This document shows positions 46,239 through 54,829 of a DNA stretch of 64,000 nt, in pieces (position 1 is the stretch's first letter; each line of letters begins with the position of its first letter). A program made the translations under genes and the position numbers. The notes beneath the pieces were generated by a model. That model was not told where the DNA came from, made no database searches, and saw only the letters and a program-made list of their open reading frames with translations. Origin of the DNA: Nitrosospira sp. (GTDB lineage Bacteria > Pseudomonadota > Gammaproteobacteria > Burkholderiales > Nitrosomonadaceae); assembly GCA_013821425.1 (NCBI GenBank), contig JACDGV010000001.1:62001-126000 (forward strand). The letters run 5' to 3'.

Positions 46239-48659
46239 ATGATGCCGGCCTACATCCTGGCGTTTGCCCTTGGCGTGGTATTGCTCCAGCAGCAGGCGAT
46301 GCTTCCGGACCTAGCATGGGCGTGGGCATTCGTGCCTGCTGCCGTGCCCGTAGCCATGCTCCTTCGCTGCCGGACTCCCGTTTATGGCGTCATCGGCAGA
46401 ACTCTGCTTGCCGCTGTTTTCCTGAGCGGAGGGTTTTTCTGGGCAGCCGCATTCGCCCAGTGGCGCATGGCCGATTTGCTTCCACATGAATGGGAAGGGC
46501 GTGATATCCAGCTGATCGGTGTTGTCGCGGAACTTCCGCAAATCAATGTAAATAATGTTCGTTTTTCGTTCGACGTGGAACAAGTGTTGACGACGGATGC
46601 CGTCGTTCCCGCGCGCATTTCGCTCGCCTGGTACCAGGAACGCGGGAAGCCCGGCAAGGCCGCGGCTGCGCCCCCGCAACTCAATGCCGGCGAGCGCTGG
46701 CGAATTACCGCGCGGCTCAAGCGTCCGCATGGAAGCGTTAACCCGCACGGATTCGACTTCGAGCGTTGGGCCCTCGAGCGAAATATTCGAGCCAGCGGCT
46801 ATGTGCGGAAAAGTGACGGGAACGCGCGTCTCGCGCATAAGGTCGATCGGCCCGTTTACCACGTGGAACGTTTGCGCCAGGACGTTCGGGCGCGTTTTAT
46901 CAAGTCGTTGCCGGGCCATGCCTATACCGGTATTCTGGTCGCGCTCGCGGTGGGCGATCAGCGCGCCATTCCACGCGAGCAGTGGCAAATATTTACTCGC
47001 ACCGGCATAAACCATCTTATGAGTATCTCCGGGCTGCACGTGACGATGGTAGCGGGCCTGATCTTTGCGTTAATTTACTGGTTGTGGCGCAGGAGCTACC
47101 ATTTAACGCTGTGGCTGCCCGCCCGCAAAGCGGCGGCCGCCGCTGGCCTGGTGGTCGCGCTTGCCTACGCGCTGCTCGCGGGCTTCGCGATACCGGCACA
47201 ACGCACGGTCTATATGCTCGCAGCGGTAGCCATCGCATTATGGATGGGGCGTTCCACGCCAATGACGGCTGTGCTGGCCTGGGCATTACTGGCGGTAGTC
47301 GTCCTCGATCCGTGGGCGGTGCTTTCCCCAGGCTTCTGGTTATCGTTCGGCGCAATAGCCGTCATCATGCTCGTATCCGCCGGGCGCATCGGCCGAACGC
47401 ACTGGTTACTCGGGTGGGGGCGGGTGCAGTGGGCGATTACCCTTGGCCTGATACCGCCCTTGCTGGCGATGTTTCAGCAAGTATCGCTGGTTTCGCCCAT
47501 TGCTAACGCCATAGCGGTTCCCTTGGTCAGCCTGGTTGTGGTTCCCTTAACCCTTCTGGCAGTCTTGCCGCCTCTTGATTTCATGTTGTTGCCTGCCCAC
47601 TGGGTGCTGAGCGGATGCATGGCAGCGATGCGATGGATGAGCGATGTCCCGCAGGCAGCCTGGAGCCAGCATGCCCCACCCCCGTGGACGGTGGCAGCGG
47701 GGCTGGCAGGAATTGTCTGGATGTTGTTGCCCGGAGGGTTGGGACTGGGGTCGGGACCGCGGCTTAGCACGGGTTTTCCCGCCCGCTGGTTGGGAGCAGT
47801 TGCATTGCTGCCCATATTCTTCATGCTTCCATCGAAACCGCGGTCAGGAGAATTGTGGCTGACGGTCCTGGACGTTGGGCAGGGATTGGCAGTAGTGGCA
47901 CGTACGGAAAAACATGCCTTGCTCTACGATACCGGGCCGGGTTTCAGTTCGGAATCGGATAGCGGCCAACGTACAATTGTTCCTTTTTTGAGAGGAGAAG
48001 GGGTGCGTCATCTTGATGCCATGATCGTAACCCATGCGGATCTGGACCACAGCGGCGGCGCACTGTCGGTGCTCCAGGCAATACCGGTGGAATGGCTGGT
48101 GTCATCCCTGAAACGGGATCACCCTATACAACTCGCCGCTTCCAACCGGCGGCAGTGCAGCTCCGGGGATTCGTGGGAGTGGGATGGGGTCCGGTTCGAC
48201 ATGCTGCATCCGTTGGAACAGAGTTACAGTAATCCGAAGATTAAAACCAATGCATTAAGTTGTGTGTTGAAAATTACCACTGCGCACGGCAGTGTGCTGT
48301 TGCCTGCGGACATTGGAAAGAAATCCGAATATCAGCTGGTAGCGGATAATCATGACGCGCTCCCCTCAACGGCGCTGATAGCCCCCCATCACGGCAGCAA
48401 AACCTCATCTACCACCGAGTTTGTAAACCGGGTGAACCCTCGGCTGGTAATATTCACTGTTGGTTATCGCAATCGCTTCGGGCACCCCAGGGACGAAGTG
48501 GTTGAGCGTTATCGTGCCGTAGGCAGCGAGTTGCTACGTAGCGATATCGACGGTGCGGTAATGCTGCGCTTCGCGGATAACGACCTTGCGGTGGAAACCG
48601 CGCGCGCGCAGCGCCGCCGCTACTGGCAAGCCCTGCCCGACATTCCGGCTTGGAGATAA
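46239..48659 (+). CDS. comEC: DNA internalization-related competence protein ComEC/Rec2
   Basis: Inner-membrane channel for single-stranded DNA during natural transformation. At 806 residues it has an N-terminal DUF4131/OB-like domain with flanking helices (residues 1-190), the Competence domain with many helices (HLMSISGLHVTMVAGLIFAL) and a C-terminal metallo-beta-lactamase domain with VTHADLDHSGG near residue 600 and APHHGSKTSS, probably a nuclease. All three parts are present and uninterrupted, so the gene looks functional. It starts 75 bases beyond the divergent DUF2062 gene and lies just before relA. Confidence 0.95.
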   Translation: MMPAYILAFALGVVLLQQQAMLPDLAWAWAFVPAAVPVAMLLRCRTPVYGVIGRTLLAAVFLSGGFFWAAAFAQWRMADLLPHEWEGRDIQLIGVVAELPQINVNNVRFSFDVEQVLTTDAVVPARISLAWYQERGKPGKAAAAPPQLNAGERWRITARLKRPHGSVNPHGFDFERWALERNIRASGYVRKSDGNARLAHKVDRPVYHVERLRQDVRARFIKSLPGHAYTGILVALAVGDQRAIPREQWQIFTRTGINHLMSISGLHVTMVAGLIFALIYWLWRRSYHLTLWLPARKAAAAAGLVVALAYALLAGFAIPAQRTVYMLAAVAIALWMGRSTPMTAVLAWALLAVVVLDPWAVLSPGFWLSFGAIAVIMLVSAGRIGRTHWLLGWGRVQWAITLGLIPPLLAMFQQVSLVSPIANAIAVPLVSLVVVPLTLLAVLPPLDFMLLPAHWVLSGCMAAMRWMSDVPQAAWSQHAPPPWTVAAGLAGIVWMLLPGGLGLGSGPRLSTGFPARWLGAVALLPIFFMLPSKPRSGELWLTVLDVGQGLAVVARTEKHALLYDTGPGFSSESDSGQRTIVPFLRGEGVRHLDAMIVTHADLDHSGGALSVLQAIPVEWLVSSLKRDHPIQLAASNRRQCSSGDSWEWDGVRFDMLHPLEQSYSNPKIKTNALSCVLKITTAHGSVLLPADIGKKSEYQLVADNHDALPSTALIAPHHGSKTSSTTEFVNRVNPRLVIFTVGYRNRFGHPRDEVVERYRAVGSELLRSDIDGAVMLRFADNDLAVETARAQRRRYWQALPDIPAWR

Positions 48660-48668
48660 AATCGAGTG

Positions 48669-50897
48669 ATGAGCAACAAGCTGAGTGGCCCGGGTGCTTC
48701 GGGCAATTCTTCCGTAATGCAAAAAGGGTATGTTCCCTCATGGCTGGAAAGCCTGGCTCCCGTCTTTTCTCCTGGTGAAATTGAAATGCTTGGGCATGCG
48801 CTGGATTTCTCCGAAGCGCTTTATGCCGGCAAGTTCCTTCCCACTGGCGAGTCCATTATCCAGCACACGTACGGAACAGCATTGATCCTGACAATGTTGC
48901 GCGCGGATAGCGATACCCTGGCTGCGGGCATTCTTCGGGCCGTGCCGGATTACCTGGACGAGTACAAAGAAAAGCTGCAGGCAGATTTTGGCCTGACCGT
49001 GGCTCATCTGGTTGAAGGAGCCGCGCGCATGGCCCGTATCCGGACAATGGGAGCAGCGGGTAGTGCGAATGTCGCGGATCGTGGCGCACAAGTCGAGGCA
49101 TTACGCAAAATGCTGCTGGCAATGGCGGAAGATATCCGGGTAGTCATCATCGCCCTGGCCGATCGTGTGCAAACGATGCGGCATATCGTTGCCACCGAAC
49201 TTTCGCAAAAAACAGAAATTGCGCATGAGACTCTGGACATATTCGCACCGCTGGCAAATCGCCTGGGGCTCTGGCAGGTAAAGTGGGAACTCGAAGATTT
49301 TTCGTTCCGGATCATTCAGCCCGAACGCTATAAAAAAATCGCCAGTTTGCTCGAGGATACGCGCCGCACGCGGGAATATTATATTGCCCAGGTGGTGGAA
49401 AAATTGCGGCACGAATTGCAGCGAACGGGAATCGACGCCGAAGTCACGGGCCGCCCCAAGCACATTTACAGCATCCACAAGAAAATGAAACGCAAGGAAG
49501 TGGATTTTAAGGAAATCCACGATGCGCGTGCAGTGCGCATCCTCGTGGATAACGTGAAGGATTGCTATGCCGCGCTGGGCGTGGTGCATAACTTGTGGAT
49601 GCCTATCCCGAAGGAGTTTGACGACTACATTGCCAAGCCCAAAGGTAATGAATACCGGTCGCTGCATACGGCCGTCGTCGGCCCGGAGGAAAAGGTGATA
49701 GAAGTGCAGATCCGTACTTACGAGATGCATCGTCATTCCGAGATGGGTGTTGCGGCGCACTGGCGTTATAAGGAAGGCGCTAGGCGGGATGCGCGGTATG
49801 AAGAAAAAATTGCCTGGTTGCGGCAGATCCTGGAATGGAAGAACGACGTAGCGGATGCGGGTGAGCTGGCCGAGCATTTCAAGGTGGGGCTGTTCGAGGA
49901 TTCCATCTATGTCCTGACCCCGCAGGGCCGGGTGATTGCCTTACCCAAAGGCTCGACACCAGTGGACTTTGCCTACCATGTACACAGTGATCTTGGCCAT
50001 CATTGCCGTGGCGCAAAAGTGGATGGAACGATGGTGCCGCTTGACTATGTGCTGCAAAATGCTCAACGGGTGGAAATCATTTCCGTAAGACAGGGTGGGC
50101 CGAGCCGCGACTGGCTAAATCCAGCTCTCGGTTATATCAAAAGTCAGCGTGCCCGGTCGAAGGTCAGGCAATGGTTTAGCGGTCAGGAGCGCGAAGTTGC
50201 GTTGGCGCAGGGCCGGGCGGTGGTGGAAAAAGAATTGCAACGCCATGGCATGACGGCGCTGGGGTTGGAGAGCCTCGCCAGCGAGTTTAAGTTCGCGAAA
50301 CTTGATGCCTTCCTGCTGGCAGTGTCACGGGGGGACGTTACGAGTCGCCAGTTAGGCGCGTTTTTAGATGGAGAGAGAGACGGAGAGAGCGGGACGACAA
50401 TCTCCCGTCCGGAGTTGCCGGTTAGCGCCACGCCCGTTTCCCCATCCGGCGGCGGTATTCTCATCGCAGGTGTCGACAAACTGCTCACCGTCCTGGCGAA
50501 ATGCTGCAAGCCGGCTCCACCCGACCCTATCGTTGGATTTGTCACGCGGGGGCGGGGCATTACGGTCCACCGTCAGGGGTGCTCCAACCTGTCTCGATTA
50601 CGGGAAGAAAGTGCCGCGCATCTCATCGCGGCCGAGTGGGCGGTGCCGGATTTGTCTAAAGGAACCAGTTATGAGGTCGATATCGAGGTGGAGGCGCAGG
50701 ACAGGCAGGGATTGCTGCGGGATATCTCGGATATTTTATCGCGTGAAAAAATAGATGTTACTGCCACCCGCGCGCAGAGCCGGAATGTTATCGCAAATAT
50801 GCGATTCACACTGAAAATTACTGGCGTGCGACAACTGAGCCGGGTTCTCGGATTGATACGAAGCGCGCCTGGCGTGATCTCCGCCTCTCGCAGATGA
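48669..50897 (+). CDS. relA: RelA-type (p)ppGpp synthetase
   Basis: Stringent-response alarmone synthetase, 742 residues. The N-terminal HD domain is degenerate: where hydrolases carry an HD pair within LLHDVVED, this protein has GILRAVPDY, so hydrolase activity is probably lost. The synthetase domain has GRPKHIYSIHKKMKRK and the RelA-specific acidic EFDD motif (EFDDYIAKPKGNEYRSLHT) rather than the RxKD of bifunctional SpoT enzymes. TGS (VYVLTPQGRVIALPKGSTPV) and C-terminal ACT domains follow. A GTG directly precedes the ATG; ATG 48669 is chosen. It follows comEC by nine bases and is closed by a terminator. Confidence 0.95.
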   Translation: MSNKLSGPGASGNSSVMQKGYVPSWLESLAPVFSPGEIEMLGHALDFSEALYAGKFLPTGESIIQHTYGTALILTMLRADSDTLAAGILRAVPDYLDEYKEKLQADFGLTVAHLVEGAARMARIRTMGAAGSANVADRGAQVEALRKMLLAMAEDIRVVIIALADRVQTMRHIVATELSQKTEIAHETLDIFAPLANRLGLWQVKWELEDFSFRIIQPERYKKIASLLEDTRRTREYYIAQVVEKLRHELQRTGIDAEVTGRPKHIYSIHKKMKRKEVDFKEIHDARAVRILVDNVKDCYAALGVVHNLWMPIPKEFDDYIAKPKGNEYRSLHTAVVGPEEKVIEVQIRTYEMHRHSEMGVAAHWRYKEGARRDARYEEKIAWLRQILEWKNDVADAGELAEHFKVGLFEDSIYVLTPQGRVIALPKGSTPVDFAYHVHSDLGHHCRGAKVDGTMVPLDYVLQNAQRVEIISVRQGGPSRDWLNPALGYIKSQRARSKVRQWFSGQEREVALAQGRAVVEKELQRHGMTALGLESLASEFKFAKLDAFLLAVSRGDVTSRQLGAFLDGERDGESGTTISRPELPVSATPVSPSGGGILIAGVDKLLTVLAKCCKPAPPDPIVGFVTRGRGITVHRQGCSNLSRLREESAAHLIAAEWAVPDLSKGTSYEVDIEVEAQDRQGLLRDISDILSREKIDVTATRAQSRNVIANMRFTLKITGVRQLSRVLGLIRSAPGVISASRR

Positions 50898-50913
50898 CAT
50901 CGCCCAATGCCTG

Positions 50914-50943
50914 AATCGGCGACCGTTCGGGCGCCGATTTTTC
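50914..50943 (+). terminator. Strong intrinsic terminator after relA
   Basis: AATCGGCG pairs perfectly with CGCCGATT, with an inner CCG/CGG stem across one mismatch and a small TT loop, followed by a T-run (TTTTT counted with the stem end). It lies 17 bases after the relA stop and separates relA from the dcw cluster. Confidence 0.85.
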
Positions 50944-51212
50944 TATCCCGCCGGTCCGGCTTGCTACCCGGTTCCCTTTCTGAACACACCCGCCTAACCT
51001 GCCGGCGCGTGTCGATCCGAATCTCATCTTTACATCGAAAATCGTTTTTCCCTGAAACCACGGAGACCGGCGGGATGCTTCTCGAACACCCTGATTACTC
51101 ATGGTTTGTTCCATTCACGGCTCAGTGGCCCGGATCTTTCGCTTAAAGCCGCCCCGGTGATTGGACAAGTTTAAGTCTTTGTCGCATAACCAAAAAACCG
51201 TTGCTTTTTCCC
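50944..51212. other. Gap between the relA terminator and the mraZ promoter
   Basis: No gene is recognised here. The sequence becomes AT-rich toward its right end, before the promoter of the division and cell-wall cluster. Confidence 0.5.
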
Positions 51213-51241
51213 TTGACTTTGCTGTTTTTTTTAACTACAGT
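51213..51241 (+). promoter_or_regulatory. Sigma70-type promoter of the dcw cluster
   Basis: TTGACT (51213-51218) and TACAGT (51236-51241) are separated by exactly 17 bases, within a T-rich spacer. The predicted transcription start is near 51248, upstream of the mraZ gene and adjoining the MraZ boxes. Confidence 0.75.
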
Positions 51242-51265
51242 GGATGAAAGTGGGGAAAAGTGGGG
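51241..51265 (+). promoter_or_regulatory. MraZ-box operator: three TGGNN repeats with 10-base period
   Basis: TGGAT (51241-51245), TGGGG (51251-51255) and TGGGG (51261-51265) are spaced by five bases (GAAAG, AAAAG). In E. coli MraZ binds TGGGN repeats separated by five bases to repress its own cluster. The boxes start at the -10 element, so binding would block the promoter. Confidence 0.8.
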
Positions 51266-51302
51266 AATGTTCCCGGCATCCCTTTCTCAAAAATAAAGGG
51301 GC

Positions 51303-51749
51303 ATGATGTTTCGCGGTGGCACACCCATCAGTCTGGACAACAAGGGTAGGCTCGCGGTGCCTGCTAAATACCGCGAAGATCTTTTATCCCTGTGCGCAGG
51401 ACATCTGGTTATTACTACTGATCCTTCCAGGTGCCTGCTGGTTTATCCCCAGCCCGTATGGGAGCCGATAGAGCAAAAGCTCAACGGGCTTTCCAGTTTT
51501 AATCCACACACGCGGAGTTTGCAACGCCTTCTGGTCGGCAACGCAAGCGACGTGGAGATGGATGGCGCGGGCCGGATTTTGGTGCCGCCTCCCTTGCGCC
51601 AGTTCGCAGGCCTGACCAAAGACGTGGTTTTGGTGGGACAAGGTACGAAATTCGAGTTGTGGGATGACGAAAAATGGAGTCTGCAAATCGAGAATGCCCT
51701 CTCATTCAAAGATGGCATTCCGCCGGAACTCGACGGTTTTTCACTGTAA
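51303..51749 (+). CDS. mraZ: Transcriptional regulator MraZ
   Basis: AbrB-like DNA-binding regulator that forms a ring and controls the dcw cluster. The 148-residue protein shows two MraZ repeats: FRGGTPISLDNKGRLAVPAKY and VEMDGAGRILVPPPLRQFAG, each containing the conserved DxxGR motif, plus LVGQGTKFELWDDEKW. Start ATG 51303 is followed immediately by another ATG at 51306; AAAGGGG precedes both. First gene of the cluster, directly behind its own probable operator. Confidence 0.96.
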   Translation: MMFRGGTPISLDNKGRLAVPAKYREDLLSLCAGHLVITTDPSRCLLVYPQPVWEPIEQKLNGLSSFNPHTRSLQRLLVGNASDVEMDGAGRILVPPPLRQFAGLTKDVVLVGQGTKFELWDDEKWSLQIENALSFKDGIPPELDGFSL

Positions 51750-51768
51750 TGCTGTGGTTGATACGCTC

Positions 51769-52704
51769 ATGCATACCACTGTATTGCTGCGGGAAGCCGT
51801 GGATGCTCTGGCGGTCAAGCCATGTGGAATATATGTTGACGGCACGTATGGCCGCGGAGGCCACAGCCGGCTCATTTTGGAGCGGCTGGACGAAAGGGGG
51901 AAGCTGATAGCGTTTGACAGGGACCCGGCTGCATGGGCGGAGGGACAGGACGTGGACGATGTGCGTTTTTGCATGATTCATGCCAGTTATTCGCATATCC
52001 GGGAGGTCCTGGGGCAATTAGGCGTGGACCAGGTGGACGGGATATTGCTGGATCTGGGGGTGTCTTCGCCCCAACTTGAAGAAGCCGGGCGTGGCTTTAG
52101 TTTTCGGCTGGATGGCCCACTCGACATGCGCATGGACACGACCCAGGGACAGACAGCCGCGGAGTGGATTTCTTCCGCATCAGAAGCTCATTTGGAAGAG
52201 GTGATAAGAAATTATGGCGAGGAGCGGTTTGCTAAACAGATTGCAAGGTCGATTGTTGCGCTTAGAGCGCGCGAGCCCATCGTCACTACGCATCAGCTTG
52301 CCTCGATTGTGGCATCGGCCGTGCCCTGGCGCAAGCGGGAAAGTAAACAGAACCCGGCGACGCGCACTTTTCAGGCTATCAGGATTTATATCAATCAGGA
52401 GCTTGAGAAGTTGTCGCTGGCCCTGCCGGAATGCGTGGAAGTATTAAACTGTGGCGGGCGGTTCGTTGCTATCAGCTTTCACTCTTTGGAGGATCGTATA
52501 GTGAAGCGTTTCATGCGGGAATTATCAAACCCTGACAGGTTGCCGAAGGAGTTGCCTTTGAGAGCGAGGGAAGTCCAGCGTTTGAGCCGCCAAAAGTTGC
52601 GTTTGGTTGGCAAGGCAATACGTCCCAGTGCAGAGGAGATCGGGATAAACCCCCGCGCCCGGAGCGCAATAATGCGCGTGGCGGAACGAGTAGACACCAC
52701 ATAG
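51769..52704 (+). CDS. rsmH: 16S rRNA (cytosine-1402-N4)-methyltransferase RsmH
   Basis: Methylates C1402 of 16S rRNA. The 311-residue protein has the SAM-binding VDGTYGRGGHSRLIL, the insert domain, and LLDLGVSSPQLEEAGRGFSF, ISFHSLEDRIVKRFM and the C-terminal NPRARSAIMRVAER. The ATG at 51769 is used because homology starts at MHTTVLLREAVDAL; a longer frame would overlap mraZ. It follows mraZ by 19 bases. Confidence 0.97.
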   Translation: MHTTVLLREAVDALAVKPCGIYVDGTYGRGGHSRLILERLDERGKLIAFDRDPAAWAEGQDVDDVRFCMIHASYSHIREVLGQLGVDQVDGILLDLGVSSPQLEEAGRGFSFRLDGPLDMRMDTTQGQTAAEWISSASEAHLEEVIRNYGEERFAKQIARSIVALRAREPIVTTHQLASIVASAVPWRKRESKQNPATRTFQAIRIYINQELEKLSLALPECVEVLNCGGRFVAISFHSLEDRIVKRFMRELSNPDRLPKELPLRAREVQRLSRQKLRLVGKAIRPSAEEIGINPRARSAIMRVAERVDTT

Positions 52705-52752
52705 ACGGGTAACGAGCATCATGGCGGCGTTCCTAATTAATGAGAGACCGGT

Positions 52753-53058
52753 GTGACCAGGATAAACATTCTGTTGACTTTGATCCTCATCGCCTGCGCG
52801 CTGAGTGTTGTGACTTCTCAACACAAGGCGCGCAAGATCTTTGTAGAACTGGAGGAGGAGCAGGAGCAGGCAAGACAGCTGGCAGTAGAGTGGGGCCAGT
52901 TGCAGCTTGAGCAGAGCACTTGGGCGATGCATGCACGCATTGAAAAAATCGCGGCCGGGCAGTTGCTTATGCGGGTGCCGGATGCATCCCGCATTCAGAT
53001 TGTTCCGTTGACGATTGCTTCTGATGCAGCAACTCCTGTGGAAATGCCGAAACCATGA
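52753..53058 (+). CDS. ftsL: Cell division protein FtsL
   Basis: Small bitopic division protein linking FtsQB to FtsWI. The 101-residue product has one N-terminal membrane helix (residues 4-19, ILLTLILIACALSVV) followed by a charged coiled coil (FVELEEEQEQARQLAVEWGQ) and a short periplasmic tail. Sequence conservation is low in this family; assignment rests on topology, length and position between rsmH and ftsI. The GTG at 52753 is preceded by GAGAG. Its stop overlaps ftsI by four bases. Confidence 0.92.
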   Translation: MTRINILLTLILIACALSVVTSQHKARKIFVELEEEQEQARQLAVEWGQLQLEQSTWAMHARIEKIAAGQLLMRVPDASRIQIVPLTIASDAATPVEMPKP

Positions 53059-54797
53059 AGCCCCCTCTTCCGCCCCATCTGATCCTGCCTGCCCTACGGT
53101 CACGCCTGTTAGCGGCGTTGTTGTTGCTGGGCTTTGCCGGTCTCGCTGGCCGCGCCGCCTACCTGCAGGGAATGCACAACGGTTTCTTGCAAGAGAAGGG
53201 TGAGTCGCGCTACACACGCGTGCTTGAGATGAGTGCGCACCGCGGAATGATTACAGATCGGCATGGGGAACCGCTTGCGATCAGCACCCCGGTGGAATCG
53301 GTATGGTCTAGTCCCCAGGATATGCGTGCAACCCCGGAGCAGACAAAAAAACTCGCAATTCTGATCGGATTGGAGGCCGAGGAGATCAACAGGCGCATCA
53401 AAGGGACAACTGGTGACCAGCAGCGCGGGGCGCGTCGAGATTTTGTGTACCTGAAGCGACACTTGTCACCAGACGTCGCTGCGAAGGTAGTGGAACTCAA
53501 TATACCGGGAGTATTTCTCAAGCGTGAGTACCGCCGCTTTTATCCCGCAGGCGAGCTGACTGCGCATGTACTTGGTTTCACCGATGTGGACGATAAAGGA
53601 CAGGAGGGAATAGAGCTGGCATGGCAGGATGAGCTTGCCGGCAAGCCCGGGAGCCGCCGCGTCATCCGGGACCGGAAAGGCCGTGTCGTCGAGGATATCG
53701 AAAGTATCCGGGCGCCCAGGCCGGGGCAGAATATTGCTTTGTCCATGGACGGCAAGATTCAGTATCTTGCTTACCGCGAGTTGAAGCAGGCAGTGGAAGT
53801 CAACAAGGCAAAAGCAGGTGGAATCGTGGTCCTTGATGCGGAAACAGGCGAGATCCTCGCGCTCGTGAATCTGCCGGCGTACAACCCGAATAACCGGAGG
53901 AGCATGAGTGGCGGGCAAGCGCGCAACAGGGCCTTGACGGACATGTTCGAACCAGGTTCGACACTGAAACCATTTACCGTAGCGGCAGCTCTTGAAAAAG
54001 GGGAAATAAAAGCCGACACAGTGTTCGAAACGTCCCCGGGCACATTTTCCATAGGTAGGGCGACGATACGTGATACGCGCAGGGAAGGCGCATTGACGGT
54101 CGCACAGGTAATCCAGAAATCAAGCAACGTCGGCTCGGCGAAAATTGCCTTGTCACTGCCGCCGCAAACATTATGGGGAATACTGAACGATGTGGGGTTT
54201 GGTACTCCCACCGGCTCAGGATTTCCCGGCGAAGCCAGCGGTACGCTCCGCCCCTACCGCAGCTGGCGGCCAATCGAGCAGGCAACGATGTCGTACGGGC
54301 ACGGAATAGCGGTGAGCCTGCTGCAGTTGGCGCGTGCCTATACCCTGTTCTCCTCAGAAGGCGAACTGAAGCCGGTTTCCCTGTTGCGGCTCGACGCGGT
54401 GCCGCCAGGCAAGCGCGTAGTGTCGCGGGATACTGCGGAGGCGGTGAGTGAAATGCTCGAAATGGCGGCGCAACCGGGAGGCACGGCGCCACAAGCAAGG
54501 ATCAACGGTTATCGGGTGGCGGGGAAAACGGGTACCGCGCACAAACTTGAGGGAAAGGGCTATGCGAAAAACCGCTATCTGTCGACGTTTGTGGGCTACG
54601 CCCCTGTTTCCAGTCCGCGGTTTATCATCGCGGTGATGCTGGATGAACCGTCCGCTGGACAATATTTTGGCGGCGCGGTGGCAGCGCCGGTGTTCAGCCG
54701 TGTGATGAGCGGCGCCTTGAGGATGCGGGGCGTGCCGCAAGATGCGCCTGCAACCAACGTAAATGTTGTTTACGGGCGTGCGGGGGCCCAAGGGTAA
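53055..54797 (+). CDS. ftsI: Peptidoglycan transpeptidase FtsI (penicillin-binding protein 3)
   Basis: Septal transpeptidase, 580 residues. One N-terminal membrane helix (about 17-38) is followed by the PBP dimer domain (SAHRGMITDRHGEPLAIS) and the transpeptidase domain. The active-site motifs are STLK near residue 302, SSN near 356 and KTGT near 490 (VAGKTGTAHK). It overlaps ftsL at the start and murE at the end, consistent with one polycistronic message. Confidence 0.97.
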   Translation: MKPPLPPHLILPALRSRLLAALLLLGFAGLAGRAAYLQGMHNGFLQEKGESRYTRVLEMSAHRGMITDRHGEPLAISTPVESVWSSPQDMRATPEQTKKLAILIGLEAEEINRRIKGTTGDQQRGARRDFVYLKRHLSPDVAAKVVELNIPGVFLKREYRRFYPAGELTAHVLGFTDVDDKGQEGIELAWQDELAGKPGSRRVIRDRKGRVVEDIESIRAPRPGQNIALSMDGKIQYLAYRELKQAVEVNKAKAGGIVVLDAETGEILALVNLPAYNPNNRRSMSGGQARNRALTDMFEPGSTLKPFTVAAALEKGEIKADTVFETSPGTFSIGRATIRDTRREGALTVAQVIQKSSNVGSAKIALSLPPQTLWGILNDVGFGTPTGSGFPGEASGTLRPYRSWRPIEQATMSYGHGIAVSLLQLARAYTLFSSEGELKPVSLLRLDAVPPGKRVVSRDTAEAVSEMLEMAAQPGGTAPQARINGYRVAGKTGTAHKLEGKGYAKNRYLSTFVGYAPVSSPRFIIAVMLDEPSAGQYFGGAVAAPVFSRVMSGALRMRGVPQDAPATNVNVVYGRAGAQG

Positions 54798-54829
54798 TGC
54801 ATGGCTTGCAAGCCGGTAGTGGAGACATG

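Noticed and set aside
49101-49877. 258-codon minus-strand frame inside relA
   Set aside because: Antisense shadow of a strongly conserved gene; no domain recognised.
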